The notes: generated from the sequence alone by a model not told the origin. A stretch of 64,000 nucleotides of DNA from Hansfordia pulvinata (GCA_006538405.1 BJKQ01000020.1:310001-374000), one strand, 5' to 3'; positions 1-13,128 are shown, numbered from the stretch's first letter. Made by a program: numbers and translations.

Positions 1-1237
1 CCGGTGCCTGCAAGGCTGGCTGCTGTCTGGTACCGAGCCCGCACCTGAGTCCTCGTCGGAGCCCGGGTGGGCCAGCCTGGCGGCTATGTGGAATAACCAG
101 CGAGCATCAAGGCGTCTCCCAGAGGCGCTGCCTGGGGACCGAAGCGGCTCGTAAAAAGGGGGGCGCGGCGGCGGCTCGCTGGCCTTGGCAGCTGAAAAGT
201 GGGAGGTGGCCGTCAGGTATGCAATGCCCCCTTTCGACGCGGAACGATCACGACACGGGGCGCGACATCCGTCATTGGGCGCCTGCTTGGTGATCAGACC
301 TGCAGGTGCGCCTGCGGTCTGACACGGGCGGCCTGATCTTAGCCTGATCGATGCCATCGGGCGGGGGTCCTATGGGCCTCACGTGGAGCCTTGTCGCCGT
401 CCTGGGTCTCTCTGCTGTCGAGGTTCTCGGCAAGGCGTCTTGTCGAGTTTTCTCTCTCATCATAGCCGTGGCAGAGGGAAGACGAATAGCAAGGGCCGGT
501 ATTATCACATCTGGATCTTGACGTTCCGTGGATGACAGTTGAGCTCAGGACCGCAACTCTGCTAATGGGGCAGATCGCGACCCAACGAGGCTGCCGCCGA
601 GGCACTCAGACTACTCGTACGTGGCCGACATAGGGCGGAGCCGCAGCACAGCCGGGCTCTCGATCCAATGTCTTGCGAGTATGCCAGGTACCTATTCAGC
701 CTCTGAAGAGCCCGCGCGCCGCGGGACGCGACTACCTTAGGTACGCAACGGGTTTGAGACCGCCAGGGGACGGCGAGGCAAAGCCCATCCTTGCGGGCGC
801 ACGGTGAAATGGCCTTGCAGCCCACTCAAGAAGTCATTTGTCAGTGAAGGATAGGCTCTTGTTACTGCAAGGTTTCACTTCGACGATGTAAAATATTGGA
901 CCAGAAAGCCTTGCCTGTGGCGTGTGCCGACCATTGCAAGCGGGCACCAAATGGCACTGAGGATGCGGCTGGTGTGGCGGCGTCGTGCATGATGTGTCGG
1001 GGCCCAGGAAGTAGCCGAGTCTCGACAAATGAGACCAGACACAGCCTTCCAGCTAGATGGTTATGAGAAAGAGGGCCGCCGCCTGGCTGCAGAGTCCTGG
1101 AATCTCCCTGTGTCCTTCCCGACATTTGCAGTTCGTCTCCTGCCACTTTCTCCCATAACACCCCCTTCTGAGTTTGCCATCTGCTTGGTGATCCCTCTCT
1201 ATTCGAAACCCAGATTCCACACATCATTTTACTCATC
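1..1237. other. Intergenic, no gene recognised
   Basis: No frame here shows a recognisable domain or exon structure. The open frames are short and look random. The right end is presumably the 5' region of the NLR-like gene. A TAGGTACC-type short motif occurs near 685 and 738, as in other intergenic stretches of this window. Confidence 0.5.
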
Positions 1238-4200
1238 ATGTCGACGGTGCCACCCCAGGACGAGCGCCACCACGACGGCCAGCCTGATTTCCTCCGACAG
1301 TCGGAGAGTGACAAGGAAAGAGGAGATGCTACCAACTCATCGCTTGCCACACGATCCTACGTGGCCGAGGAAGGCCAGGAACCGAAGTCACCACTCTACA
1401 GAGAACATTACACTATCGGCTGGCTCTGCGCAAAGCGAATCGAGACACACGCTGCCATGACGATGCTGGATGAAGAATTCGACAGACCTAAACACAATCC
1501 CATGCAAGACATCAACGCCTACGACTATGGCCGGATTGGCGGTCACAATGTTGTGATAGCCCAGCTTTCGGATGGCGAAACCGGTATCAGGTCGGCCACT
1601 GCCGCGTTCAGCAATATGAGTCGGTCATTTACGAAGCTTCGAGCAATATTCATGGTGGGGGTCGCCGGTGGTGTCCCAACACTTGATGATGTTCGCCTTG
1701 GAGATGTCGTAGTCAGCCATTCCACTAAAGACAGAGAGGGCGTCCACCACTACACTCAGGGCAGGCTTCATCAACAGGCGACCGGCCCGCCACGTTTCGA
1801 GCCAAATGGCTCCTTCGACAGATCTCCCCATTCCTTCGCGCCGCAGTTTCGAGACTCTGGACAGCACACGAGCGGAGAGGCCACAAAATCCAACATCACA
1901 TGGAAAAAGCCCTCAGTAGCAGATCGATTTTGCCAGACACCAGACAGAAACTCCTACGACCAGACCCAAACACCGACCAGCTTTTTAAATCCGGAAAGGT
2001 GCACATTGACAACAGCACCGGGGACTGTACAGAATGTCACAAGGACGAGGCATCTCTTGTGGCTCGGCGTCGTCGAGGTTCTCTGAAAGTAGAGGACCCT
2101 GTAATCCATTACGGGCCGATCGCCTCTGCAGACATGGTGATGAGGGATGCCATTACACGCGACAGGTTATCGCGTGAGAAGGGCATCCTCTGCATCGACA
2201 TGGAGGCCGCAGGTGTCATGAACGAAGCTAAGGGCATTGTCATTCGCGGTATTTGCGATTACGCCGATTCTCACAAGAATAAGCAGTGGCAGGGCTACGC
2301 CGCGATGACAGCAGCCGGGTATGCGAAGGAGCTTCTGCTCAGCATTGAGCCAGAGGTTGTTGAAGGAAGTGACCCAGTCCTGAAGGCGGGTAAGTAGAGT
2401 CTTTCTGTCAACAGTCAATACAACATGAATACCTACCTATCTAGCTTCTCGCGTTATTAATGATTGGTTCAGTGAATGAAACCAGCCAGTCGGTCAGCTT
2501 TCTAAAGGCAAGGAAACGGCGAGCTAGTTTAATGAAATGACTCGGCCCGCCAGAGATCACATCGCCCCGCGCAGCGCCACCAGATCCTCACAATCGTACG
2601 GGCAGGTGGCTTTTTGAGAGACCAGAGTACCGTTCATGGGATCAAAGCGTCGAGTCATCCTTTTTATGTCTCCACGGAAAGCCTGGATGTGGAAAAACGG
2701 TTCTCAGTGGAACGGTCGCCAGGTACATCAAAGAGTGCCACGGCCAGACTCCGCTTTACTTCTACTTCTCCTTCAGCGACAAGACGAGGCAGAAGGTGGA
2801 AGCATTTGTCCGCTCGCTCTTGGCACAGCTGATTGATATGGGCCACGCGGGCCCTCTGGTCCACCAATACGTAGAGGACATTGGGCCGGGGCTTGCGGCC
2901 ACAATAGCCGCCAGCAGTCACTCTCTGGAGAAGGTGCTGAACGAGACTTTGAGTTCAATGCGCCATGTCAGAGTCATCATTGATGGATTTGACGAGTGCG
3001 ATGACGCGCCGACACTCCTGGAAAAGATCAGGGATTTAATGCACGTCCAACCTCATGTCAAGATCCTCATCACAAGCCATTTGAAACAGGAAATCAAACC
3101 CGACGCCCAAAACAGCTCTCCCAAAGTTGACGCGATCAGCCTGCATAATTCATCAGTGGACGACGACGTCGAAGAATACATCCAAGCCCAGTTGCGAAAA
3201 GAAACAACCCTCATGCAACGCTGGGAAAGCCGGCCGGAAATGCAACAGAAGATTGTATCGCATTTATCGGTAAAGGCTGACGGAATGTGAGTTACACATT
3301 GCGAACTCATCAAAGAGACTTGATTTGACCAGAGACTGATTATTGCTCACCCAGGTTTCGATGGATTAAATGTCAAATCAAAGCCCTGCGGACCTGCCGC
3401 TCTCCCGATGATCTTAATGACGCACTGATTAAAATGCCCGCCGGTCTGAAGCCGACCTACCAACAGATCATGTCGAGTATTTCTGACTATGACCCCGCCC
3501 GGACGATTCGCCTCTTGCAACTTCTCCTCTGCTCGGACCAGCCGCTCAGCATGAATGAAGTCAACGACGCACTCACAGTCTCATTCAAGAAACGTCCGTA
3601 CTTCCAGCCAATGAGCAGGATGCCACGTCTGGACGACATTCCTGCAATCGGAGCAGGTCTCGTGACCACCTTGGAAGCGAATGTGGACTTGACTCTCGAA
3701 GACAATGCATCCGAGGGCGGCACACGGGATGACGGTGCGGTGGCTGTCCCAATAGAGGGCCACCGGAAAGTCCTGCGGCTGTCTCACTACTCAGTCGTGG
3801 AGTGGCTGATGTCGGCAGAATGGAACTTTTCCACGTCGAGTCCATTCAAGGCCACCATAGCACATGCTGCCATCAGCAAGCTGTCCATGGCTTACTTACA
3901 CAGTCTTTCCCAACTGCGCTATGAAACAAGCCTGGCTAGCTACTTGCCCTTTGCAAGATACGCGATAGAGAAATTGCGCGACAACCTATGCGAGTCTCAT
4001 CCGAATGACCTCGATGAATCCACACTCGATATGGCTGCTGAGTTCTCCCGCGATCGCGTTGCAGTCACTGCCTACTACCAGTATCTTTCTTCGCGCACTT
4101 CCGACAAGCACGAGGGCTCTTTTCTTCGGCAGAAGTATGTGCCGCAAAGCAACGACACTTCACGCCCCCCACTTTATTTCGCAGCGGACCATGGCATATT

Positions 4201-5947
4201 GGACATCGTTGACGAGCTGATTCACGAAGGCGAGGATATGCATCACGACGGTGGTGCGGGCACCGCCCTCTGGGCAGCAGCAGCGAAAGGCCATTCACAA
4301 GTCGTTGCTTTGCTAGTTGCCCGTCACGCCAAGGTCCACGTGCGAGGTCCAGACGGAAAATTACCTTTACAAAGCGCTCCCAATGACGCGACCGTTGAGG
4401 AGCTCTTGAAAGCCAACGATGCAGATGTCGACGCAGACCCAAGCGGCAATTTTGGCACGGCGCTCCAGATTGCGTGTCAGGAGGAGGCATTCACTCAGAT
4501 CCGTATGCTTATACCCAGAAGTCGTCATGCAACGGACGTTATTCTTTGCCAAGCTTGTGACAGAGGCCAATTCAAAGTAGCGCAGGTCCTTCTCGAGCTT
4601 GGTGTTGATATGAACATAGTATGTCGATTTGTTTCACAGCCTGGCTCCATCAGACGGGAAGAGACGCCCTTACATGCAGTTTGCAGGCGCGGCGACACCG
4701 TCATGGTGCTCCTGCTTCTGGGGAAGGGTGCCAATGTCAACGCCAAGGACGCCGCCTTGAATACGCCACTACATCTGGCCTGCAAGATGGAGATGAAAGA
4801 CACGATACGCCTTTTGCTGGAAATGGGTGCCGATGTCAACGCCCAGGACAGGGACCTGCATACACCATTGCATATAGCCAGCAAGGGAGGCGCGATAGAC
4901 GTGGCACGCCTTTTACTCGAAAGGGACGCTGACGTCAACGCTCAGGACTTCAAATGGGAAACACCGCTGCACGTGGCGTGCAAGATGAGGATGGAAGACA
5001 TGATGCGCCTTCTGCTGGAAAAAGGTGCCGAAGTCGATGTAAAGAATCGGTATGGGGTCACACCATTGCATATGGCCAGCAGTCAAAGCGACAGTATACG
5101 CCTGGTGCAGATTCTGGTCAAGAACAAAGCCGATGTCAGCGCCAAGGAAAATTCGTCCTCCACGCCATTACATTGGGCCTGCGAGGATGGGAGCGCCGAC
5201 ACGGTCCGGTTTCTTCTCGAGAACGGTGCCGACGCAAACGCAAAAGACAACAGGTTGTCCACGCCCTTGCATCAGACACGCGCCAGGACCGACACGGAAG
5301 TCATACGAATCTTGCTTGAAGAGAAGAATGTCGACATCAACGAGAGAGATTGTTTGTCATCCACAACCCTACACGAAGCCTGCAAGGAGGGCTGTTCTGC
5401 GGCAGTGCGGTTTCTTGTTGAGAACGGCGCCGACATCCACGCAAGAAACCGATGGCAATCCACGCCATTGCACTTCGCCTGTAAGAAAGGCTCTCTCGAC
5501 ATGGTGCAGTCTCTTGTCGCGAGAGGAGCTAATGTCCACGCAAGAGACGTGTCTCATTCAACGCCTTTATCAAATGCTTGCAAGCGTGGCAGCATCGCCA
5601 TAGTGCAGTTCCTTCTTGAACGAAATGTCGACGTCAACGCGTCTGCAGCATTACATGAGGCCTGTGATGAAGGACACACCGAGTTGGTGTCGTTCCTGAT
5701 AAATAAGGGCGCTGATGTCAATTTAAAAGCAAAACCTTACCTGTTGCTAACTCCATTCCGGGTCGCCCTTCGGTGGGGACACGTTGACATAGCGTGGCTT
5801 TTGCTGGATACCCCAGGGTTCGATGTTGACGCCCAGCCTGAGTCGTCGTGGAAGACACCTATGTTCAAGAGGTCCGACTCAATGCGCTCCAAGGTTCAGC
5901 AGCTTCGCCCTGGGCAAGGCGCGGACAGATCTTCTGGAGACTCGTGA
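1238..5947 (+). CDS. NLR-like protein: nucleoside phosphorylase - NACHT - ankyrin repeats
   Basis: Three exons: 1238-2389, 2554-3286 and 3355-5947. The introns 2390-2553 (GTAAGT donor) and 3287-3354 (GTGAGT donor, CCCAG acceptor) join in phase, giving about 1,492 residues once one base is restored. The N-terminal domain (about 45-370) is a PNP/UDP phosphorylase-type fold, with MVGVAGGVP, RLGDVVVS and LCIDMEAAGVMNEA visible. A NACHT NTPase follows, with Walker A GKPGCGKT encoded near 2671 and a Walker B-like VIIDGFDECD. About 15 ankyrin repeats (TPLHxA, GADVNA) fill the C-terminal half. This is the architecture of fungal NLR-like proteins, linked in the family to non-self recognition; no specific role can be read here. 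The reading frame breaks at GGG 1759-1761: one extra G joins VHHYTQG to QASSTGD. The start ATG at 1238 is the first that gives the phosphorylase domain. Its GC content looks lower than that of the housekeeping genes. Confidence 0.86.
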
Positions 5948-6589
5948 AAGCTCTACCACATATTGGGGTGGTGGAAATGCAGTCGAGCTGTTCCTTAGAC
6001 ACATCATCTTGACCCAAGTCGCGATATCAGAGGTGCGGGAGCCGATTCGTTTTTTACCAATTGAATAGCTGTTGCCCCCGTGTGAAGGCAGCATTTGTTT
6101 CCGCGAACCGTCGCAAAATACAGAGCTCCAGTTGGCAAAATACCACGGATTTGAATGCCTGAATTTGAAAGAGAGCTGGACAATTGGGCTCAGCACTATG
6201 CGAAATTGGGTCTACCTCCATGTGCAAGCGAATGAAGCCATTGTTCGTAGTGTATCGAGGTTTGCGAGGCGTGTCAACTCAGTGTTTCGGCTCTGCGGTT
6301 ATGGTTAACACTTTGTTACATGATAGCTTCTACGACGTTGGTGCCAATATCAGACTACGCTGATATATCGCTTTCTCACTGAATGGATGATCCGACGGCA
6401 ACCACGTAGTAGATGACTTGCCGACGGAATGAAGTTAGAAAAAAAGGGTCAAAACATCACAGCAGGTGGCTGCGAGCTCCCTGAAGAAGGGCTTTTCAAC
6501 TTCGATTCATGGCCGTATCAGGGCTTAGTCCAGCATCGCATTTTTCTACCGCCACCACAGAAGCTTGTAGAGAGGCATACAACGAGAGC
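5948..6589. other. Intergenic between NLR-like and P450 genes
   Basis: This is the shared 3' flank of two convergent genes. It is AT-richer than the flanking coding DNA. No conserved frame was seen. Confidence 0.5.
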
Positions 6590-8487
6590 TCAAACGCGCC
6601 TGACGATCCTGGCAGGCAGGCCCTGGCTAGGGTGGGCGGTGACCATGTCGGGGGCTGGACCTGGTAGGCCGGGTCGCCGAGGAAGCTGGGGGCGTCGGCG
6701 GCGTAGGCGGGGCGGACGTCGAAGTCGCGGACGGTCAGGGCGAGGATGAGGCGCAGCTCGAGGCTGGCGAGCTCCTGGCCGACGCAGTTGCGGGGGCCGA
6801 GCTCCCAGGGGCGGAAGCCGTTGCGGGGCGGGGGCCGGATGTTCAGCATCTCTCCCTCCTCCTCCTCCCCGCCTTCGCCGTCTTCCTTCTCGCTGCCGCC
6901 CGCTTCTGATGTCTGCTGCTGCTGCTGCTGCTGCTGCGCCCTCGTCCACCGCTCCGGGATGAACGCCTCGGGCTCGTCCCAGAAGCGCGGGTTCAGGTGC
7001 GCCGACTTGCTGGTGCCGAACAGCATGAACCCCTCGGCGGGGCACCGCTCGCCCGTCTCGGGCACCGTCAGGAAGTAGCCCGGGCCGCCGATGCGCACGG
7101 TGCCGACGACGGGGTAGATGCGCAGCGTCTCGCGGACGACGGCCAGGGTGTACGGCATGCGGTTGAGCAGGTTGGGGTCCGCGGCGATGCGGGCGGCGTC
7201 GGCGTCGATGTTGTCGTCGTCGTCGTCGTCCTCGCGACGGCCCAGGACCGCGTCGTGCTCGGCGCGCAGCTTGGCCAGCTTGGCCGGGTTGCGGCTGAGC
7301 AGGTAGTAGCAGTAGGCGACGGTGGTGGCGGTGGTGTCGTGGCCGGCGAAGAGGAACATCTTGACGTGGTTGACGACGCTCTCGACAAAGTCGGGCGGGA
7401 GGACGAGGGGTCCCCGCCGCCGCCGCCGCCCGCCGCCTTGCCCTCGCCCCCCTCGCGGGCGTACGACTGCAGGGCCAGGCTGATGATGGTCTTGGGGCCC
7501 TCGAGGCGGTCAAAGTCGCGGGCGGCGGCGCGGACGTGGGGCGCCACCTCGGCGCGGAAGCGGCGGTTGTACAGCCAGTGCCAGAAGTACTTTGCGGGGT
7601 TGAAGCGCTTGAGGGGCTCGAGGCCGAAGTAGAGGATGGTGACCTGGGAGAGCATGGCGTCCATCACCGCGCAGGGCTGCGTCTGCGCGTGCAGGCGGGC
7701 GCCTCTGTGTATTTCCTCGAGAGTCAGCGTTTCCCCAGGCGTCGTAAGGGGGGCTGTCAGTGCATTTGGATTGGTGTGACCTACAGCGTCGCCCTGCCGA
7801 TAATGTCGACCGTCAGGTGCGTCGTCAGCTTCTCGAGCTGGACCGTCTCCTCGCTGGCGGCGGCTTCGGCGAGGCGGCGGCGGAAGACCAGGGCCTCCTC
7901 GACAAAGGAGGGCATGAGGGACATGAGGTTCTTGACGGAGAAGCCTGGGTTGAACATGGCGCGGGCGGCCTTCCACTCGGGGCCCTCCATGGTGGCGAGG
8001 TCCTGGTTGCGGGTGAAGGGGGCGAACTCCTCGCGGACGTTGGGGTGCTTGAGCTGGCTGGCCTCCTGGGTGAACTGCGACATGATGTCCGGGTGGTAGA
8101 CGGCCAGCATGGGCGGGCCGAGGGGCCAGACGTCGACGTACAGCAGGCCCTTGTCGCCGATCTCCGGGTACTCACGGGCAAGGAGCAGGGGCAGCAGCTG
8201 CCCGTGGGCGTTGGCCGGCATCTTGAGCTTGATGGCCAGCTTGGTGATGATGGGCAGGTGGCCCAGCAGGAAGCTGTGCGGGAGGATGTCCTGGCGGGGT
8301 TGTCAGCCATTTTGTTCGCTCTCCTGCCGCGGAAAAAAGGACTTCTAGAACTTACGACGCCGTGCTGCGACTTGACGCGGCGGAACATCATCCGGACCTG
8401 GTACAGACGGTAGAAGAAGGCAGCCAGGCCGAGGGCGGCGAGGTAGCCCAGGGCCCGGACGGCCTGCGCGGTGGTGAGCGACTCCAT
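6590..8487 (-). CDS. Cytochrome P450 monooxygenase
   Basis: Exons (minus) are 8487-8356, 8290-7785 and 7704-6590. Intron 8355-8291 has a GTAAGT donor and CCAG acceptor; intron 7784-7705 has a GTAGGT donor and ACAG acceptor. The product is about 584 residues. It has an N-terminal membrane anchor (residues about 12-30), I-helix AGHDTT, K-helix ETLR, and the heme loop WELGPRNCVGQ with its Cys ligand (W replaces the usual first Phe). Family function is heme-dependent monooxygenation on the ER with a P450 reductase; the substrate is unknown. Two odd insertions lie in the catalytic half: an acidic D-run after LGRRE, and a nine-Gln plus Glu-rich stretch just before the heme loop. Two frame breaks are each cured by one base: plus-strand CCCC at 7412-7415, giving PLVLPPDFVESV, and GGGGG at 6650-6654, giving the usual GLPARIVRRV end. 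As written, the frame instead runs on to 6496. Confidence 0.88.
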
Positions 8488-8677
8488 GACGAGCCCGGGT
8501 CGTCGTCGCGGTCAGGGGGCAGAGCGCAGTAGAGCAAGGCCGAGCCTGACGCGCGATGTGCTGCGGTGGCCGGGTGAAGCTGCGGATGGCGACGACGAGA
8601 CGTTTGGAGATGGACGGCGCGCGTCGGGCTGGGTGGTGTACGAGTACATGTGGTACACGTAAATACCCGGACCGCCT

Positions 8678-8683
8678 CTTATA
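8678..8683 (-). promoter_or_regulatory. TATA-like box of the P450 gene
   Basis: TATAAG on the minus strand, about 190 nt upstream of the P450 ATG. Assigned by position only. Confidence 0.4.
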
Positions 8684-10824
8684 GCACGTGGTCTGGGGCG
8701 TTGGACGACACCAGGCACCTCGGCGACTTCGGGCTTAGTAGTCGGGCACTCGTACGGTGTGTACCTCCGCCTAGATCCCGCCGCGCGGGGTTTGTAGAGA
8801 GGGTTGAGACAGCTGAGCAAGCAAGTCGGGAACTTTTGAGGTGGAGGAACTTTTGATGTGGAACTTTTGATGTGAGTATCATTGATGCGCAAGTAGGTAC
8901 CTACCTCTTTCACCAGATACGAGTACAGAGATGACACAAGCCTTGCCAAGTCTGGCAATGCCACGCAAGGCTGACCCTGACCGGCCGATTGTCCAGCGGC
9001 TCATAATCGAGAAGAATGGGTACCACCTACCGTTCTGGGGTAGATGGAGAGCTTCTCGGGGCGTGAGCTGGCGCACCGTCTGGGAAGTGAACATATTGAG
9101 CGAGGAGAATCTGTGCCGATAAGGTGAGCGCTGACCAACAAGACAACAACCTACAGCGAGATGGGTGATGCCCGTCAGCCACGCCCTCCGTACACGCCTC
9201 TTAAAATGGTATAGTGTACGGGCTTCTAGGCAGTCGCCGATCTTGAATCACAGTCCACCACAGCCTCCACTACATCTTGCTTTCGAAGAAGAAGGGGAAG
9301 AAACAGCGGCTTCAGAGGCTTGGACGACTGGGGACACTGCCAAGTCGGGCCGTCCATCCGATATGTCCAAAGAGCACACATTCGCCGCCGGAAATGTTTG
9401 GATTAACGCGCCCGCTGAAAACCGAGCCAGTCCTGGCTTGCTGGCCGGCACGGAACTGGCCCTGACTTGGCGTGACCAATGTTCCTCGGCGGGGTGTGCC
9501 AGCCTCGCCGTACGCTGAAGAGTGCGTTGCATACGCTGGAGAGGTACCAGCAAGTAACACGCACACAATTCCTCGGCGCAACGCTCAAGCAGTCGGCCGG
9601 TGGTGCATCAGCCCGGCGGCATCGCTGTCCGCTTCACAACTCGCAACGATCGAGACCACGCTCGCGGGGAGAAGGCAAAGCTCGGCCCTTGCGGGGCCGC
9701 GAATGGATGGTGCTGTGGGCGCCAGGCTCCACGATGTCTTTGACGAGGTCAACTCTCCATGCCCTGTGGCTTGTCTCGCCGTTGTCATATCGTCGAGATA
9801 TCAAGGGTTCTCCGTCGTCGTGAGAGAGCCAAGCATGTGCCCGTGTGGCTCGCGAAATAGCGACCTCGCGTCTCGGTTCCCCGTCTGTATCTATCTCACC
9901 TGTGATGAATGGAGAGTTTCGAGGCTGCAAGCCTGCTCTTACTAGATAGAACCATCACCGGCTTCGATCTCGGTCAGTCCTTACCAAAGAGAGCCGTCAA
10001 AGTCGGTCGCGGAAGTAGGCCAAACTCGACACCGACACCGACAAGAGTCGCCGTCTTGTCGTCAAGTGGTCGACAGGCAGCTCTGCGTTGCTAAGCCTTT
10101 TCGTAAACGTCGAAATGGTTGCAGTGACGCGCAATGCCAATGCAGAGGCGGTAACCAGAGGGAGTTGGCGCCACAGCCTTGCGCGTCTGTGCGACGGCAA
10201 CGGGTTTGCTTCGCGGGACGAACCGGTGGCTGCTTGGCAGCTGAGCGGGAGGCTTTGAGGCCCGGCGCCAGGAAGCTGGCTCTGCGAGGTTGCCCGCAGA
10301 TATATTTCTCTCACGGTTGCCTGCCACTTGCGGTGGACGGACCGTCCCGGAGCTCATGCGCCGATCGAGAACAGGGGCGGCACATATGCAGGAAGCACGG
10401 CTCATCACGGGTTGCACTCGGGACAGCCGATTCCAGCGGCGCCTGCGAAACTTGCCGGCTTCTTCAGTTGCTGTCCGCAGCCCGATGATGACGTGGCCGC
10501 GTCCTGGGCGAGGCTTAGCAAGCGACGTCGGCCCTCTTTATGTGGCCTCACGGAAGGCGTGACCTCGAGCCGGCCGCGCCTTCCCGGCCGATGATAATAC
10601 AGGCATGTGCCTGCCTCCTGACCAATAGGCCTGCCGCGGCCATCCCTCAGCCTCAGCGGCGGCCCGAGTTCAGATGAGGCTGCGTCCAACGCCGATTCAT
10701 GCGGGACAAAACCCCGCCCTCGTGACCGTTCATAGGAGCGACTCCTTTCGCGGACAACGCCAGCCTTCATCTTCCGACTTTGGCGTCCACGCCCCTCCTC
10801 CTCTATACCCGTGCTTTCAAAATC
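8684..10824. other. Intergenic, no gene recognised
   Basis: About 2.1 kb with many short overlapping frames but no domain, no convincing splice pairs and no coding bias. TACGAGTA-type motifs occur near 8640 and 8923, and TAGGTACCTA near 8893. Confidence 0.5.
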
Positions 10825-12499
10825 ATGGGTCGAGGTTACAACACTGGCCTTGCTTTGTTGTACGCTTCATGTGCTGCGGCCCTCGCCGTGGCCGTGAAAG
10901 TGCACGCTGTCCACTTTCCCAAGTCATGTCCGTGGCGCGACTCGCAAGTCCACCCAGTCAACATTTGGTCTCGCTCGATCAACCTGACGTCGACATTTAC
11001 CTGGAACAGCAGCAATCTCCTTTCATTCCTAGCCTCGAAGCTTCTTGGTCGGCTTCTTAGTCGGGGCATTCATCATCGCATGGACGGCGTTGCTTTCCAA
11101 CCCACCTTTCTTCTTCTATCAGCGCCGGCACCACAGCATCATCCAACTCTACAAAGCCCGGATGTAAGAAGAGCTCCTCAAGCGACACCGGGAGGAAAAG
11201 ACGCTCGAGAGAATCTACTTCTCTCGATACATACGCCACAGCAGACTGCGACACCAAGTCCTCATCACCCACGGGCACAAGTACGAGCTCAGGATCCACG
11301 ACGACGACCACTGGGCGGGCACATGGAGGGGCCTGTCGTCCACGACCACGCACCTGGCGGGGAAGTCCAAGCCGTGGAGCAGCCGCAGCGTCCGCGCCCT
11401 GGTCAACGGGCAGGAGCTCCAGCAGCCCCAGGTCGCCGAGTCGCCCACTGAGGGCCATCACATCTGCCTAATCGGCTGGACGAGCTGGAGCGGAGCTGGA
11501 TGACCGGTTCCGCGACGTCGAGGCCGGCTTCACGTACCGCCTGGTCCTGCACAACTGCCAGCACTTCCTCCGCGAGTTCGCGCGGCCCGTCATGACGGCC
11601 CGCAGCACCGACTACGCGTGGTTCCGCAAGAACACGACCACGCCGCTGCAGCGCATCCTGGACTGGCTCGGGCTCGTACGCCCGCGCGCCGACCTCCTTC
11701 CTGACCTCGGCCTGGGCGCCGCGGCGGCGCGCGTCGTCACAGGCCGACTGGCGGAAGTCCCGCTCGTGGCTACCGTGCTCGAGCTCATGGCCCACCGCGC
11801 TGCCACCACGCCGGCCACGGAGGAGATGATGGCGTACCAGCGCCACCGGAACGGGACCGGCGGGAGGGCGCGGGGCGCTGGCCTCGAGACCGCGGGCAAG
11901 GCGTCGGGCCCGGCCGCACCAATGGGCCGGCGGGGACCCCGGCGGTGATCCCGGGGCAGACGACTCGCCGTCCGGGAGCCCTTCGGGTGACGGCCACAGC
12001 GACGGAGAGCCTCCCTGCGTCTGGCGAGGAGAGTGCGGCTGCCCTGCACGGCCCCGATGCCGCCGATGAAGGTTCGTGAGAGGATGGCCGCGACGACGGC
12101 AAGAGCCCCGGTGCTTTCGACGAGAATACGATGAAGCCGCAACAGGAAGAGCCTGGACCTGCACAGGGCGCCCACGCGGAACCCCACGAGATACAAGCAG
12201 CAGCCCAGGGAGGCGGTGTTCACAGCCTGGCGCCGCCGACAGGACATACCGCGAGCTCGCAGTGGGGGCACCAAGCTCACGGCGGCTCATCGCATGGCGG
12301 AATTCATGACGGCAGCCCGGGGGCCCGTACTACGGCATCTACAGCCCCTCGAGCCCGGCGCCTGGGCGCCAGGATCACGGCGACTGGCGTCAGCAGCTCG
12401 AGTCGTTCTCGGCCCGCGCAGAGACGCACTCGGACGCGCATAGCGTTGCCAGTCGAGGAAGCTTTGCCAGCCGCGGAAGCTTCGGGGGTCGCTCGTTTT
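10825..12499 (+). pseudogene. Damaged gene: membrane protein with C-terminal His/Asn-Cys-Gln domain
   Basis: Coding-like segments lie in series but in different frames. The N-terminus MGRGYNTGLALLYASCAAAL (from 10825) is signal- or anchor-like. A second hydrophobic segment, FLVGFLVGAFIIAWTALL, is encoded around 11042-11095. A soluble domain contains THGHKYELR and HNCQHFLREF (around 11270-11575), followed by a low-complexity tail ending SFASRGSFGGRSF at 12499. HNCQHF recalls NlpC/P60- or LRAT-like Cys/His domains, but this is only a suggestion. Breaks: GG at 11492-11493, GGGG at 11932-11935 and GGGGG at 12319-12323 each need one extra G. There is also an in-frame TAA at 11165, which could instead be a GTAAGA donor of a 78-nt intron 11164-11241, and a TGA at 12077-12079 that no indel explains. 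The N-terminal exon join near 11040 is unclear. It may be a pseudogene or a real gene with consensus errors. Confidence 0.45.
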
Positions 12500-13128
12500 G
12501 AAGTCCCGAAGCTGTGAAGCTCTGACCCGACTTCTGCTAGGCCGAGGAGGGTGCGTCGAGCACATGAATCTGCTGGGCTTGATGCTCCCCCTTACCTCTC
12601 AGCCGATCTGATACAGGCCCGGGATGGCAGACTGATCTTCTGGAGGTGCTGTATCGTGCTTCACCGCCCCACCTTTTAGAAATGGCCTCAGTGTGCCGGT
12701 CTGCATTGATCAGATATTCACTTGCGATTGAGTGGCGTTATTTCAAGAAAAAAAGAAAAAAAAGAACATAAACTGGAGGCTTTGAATGCGGCGACCGATG
12801 TGAGCCTGATGTGGTCGCTCCTAGCAATATTCCTCTCTCTCCTTGTGAGGGCAGTTGCAGGCGACTTGGCCCGAGCGGTGTCGGCGCTCGGATGGCCGGG
12901 ACGATGGGGCTTGCAGTCAAGCACCTCCTTTACTTTACTAGGTCACCGGTGTGAGACAGCCGTCTGCCGCGTCACACCTCTTCACCATCACCATATTCTC
13001 TCCCTGCGTACATATATATATCTCAGCACCTGAATTGTCACCCGCTTTCAGACCGAACCGCCTCTCAGCTTTCAGAACAGAGGAACCGAGACACATACCG
13101 AGGTAAACAGTCTGCTGTTTTGCCCCTC
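12500..13128. other. Intergenic, promoter side of the DJ-1/PfpI gene
   Basis: No coding region seen. A C/T-rich stretch and a TATA run lie toward the right end. The lysine-like A-rich run near 12750 is in non-coding sequence. Confidence 0.5.
13013..13022 (+). promoter_or_regulatory. TATA box of the DJ-1/PfpI gene
   Basis: A TATATATA run about 110 nt upstream of the ATG at 13129, typical spacing for a fungal promoter. Positional assignment. Confidence 0.5.

Noticed and set aside
11403..12290. 295-codon minus-strand frame
   Set aside because: Antisense to the HNCQHF segment; composition dominated by Arg/Gly/Pro/Ala as in other shadows.
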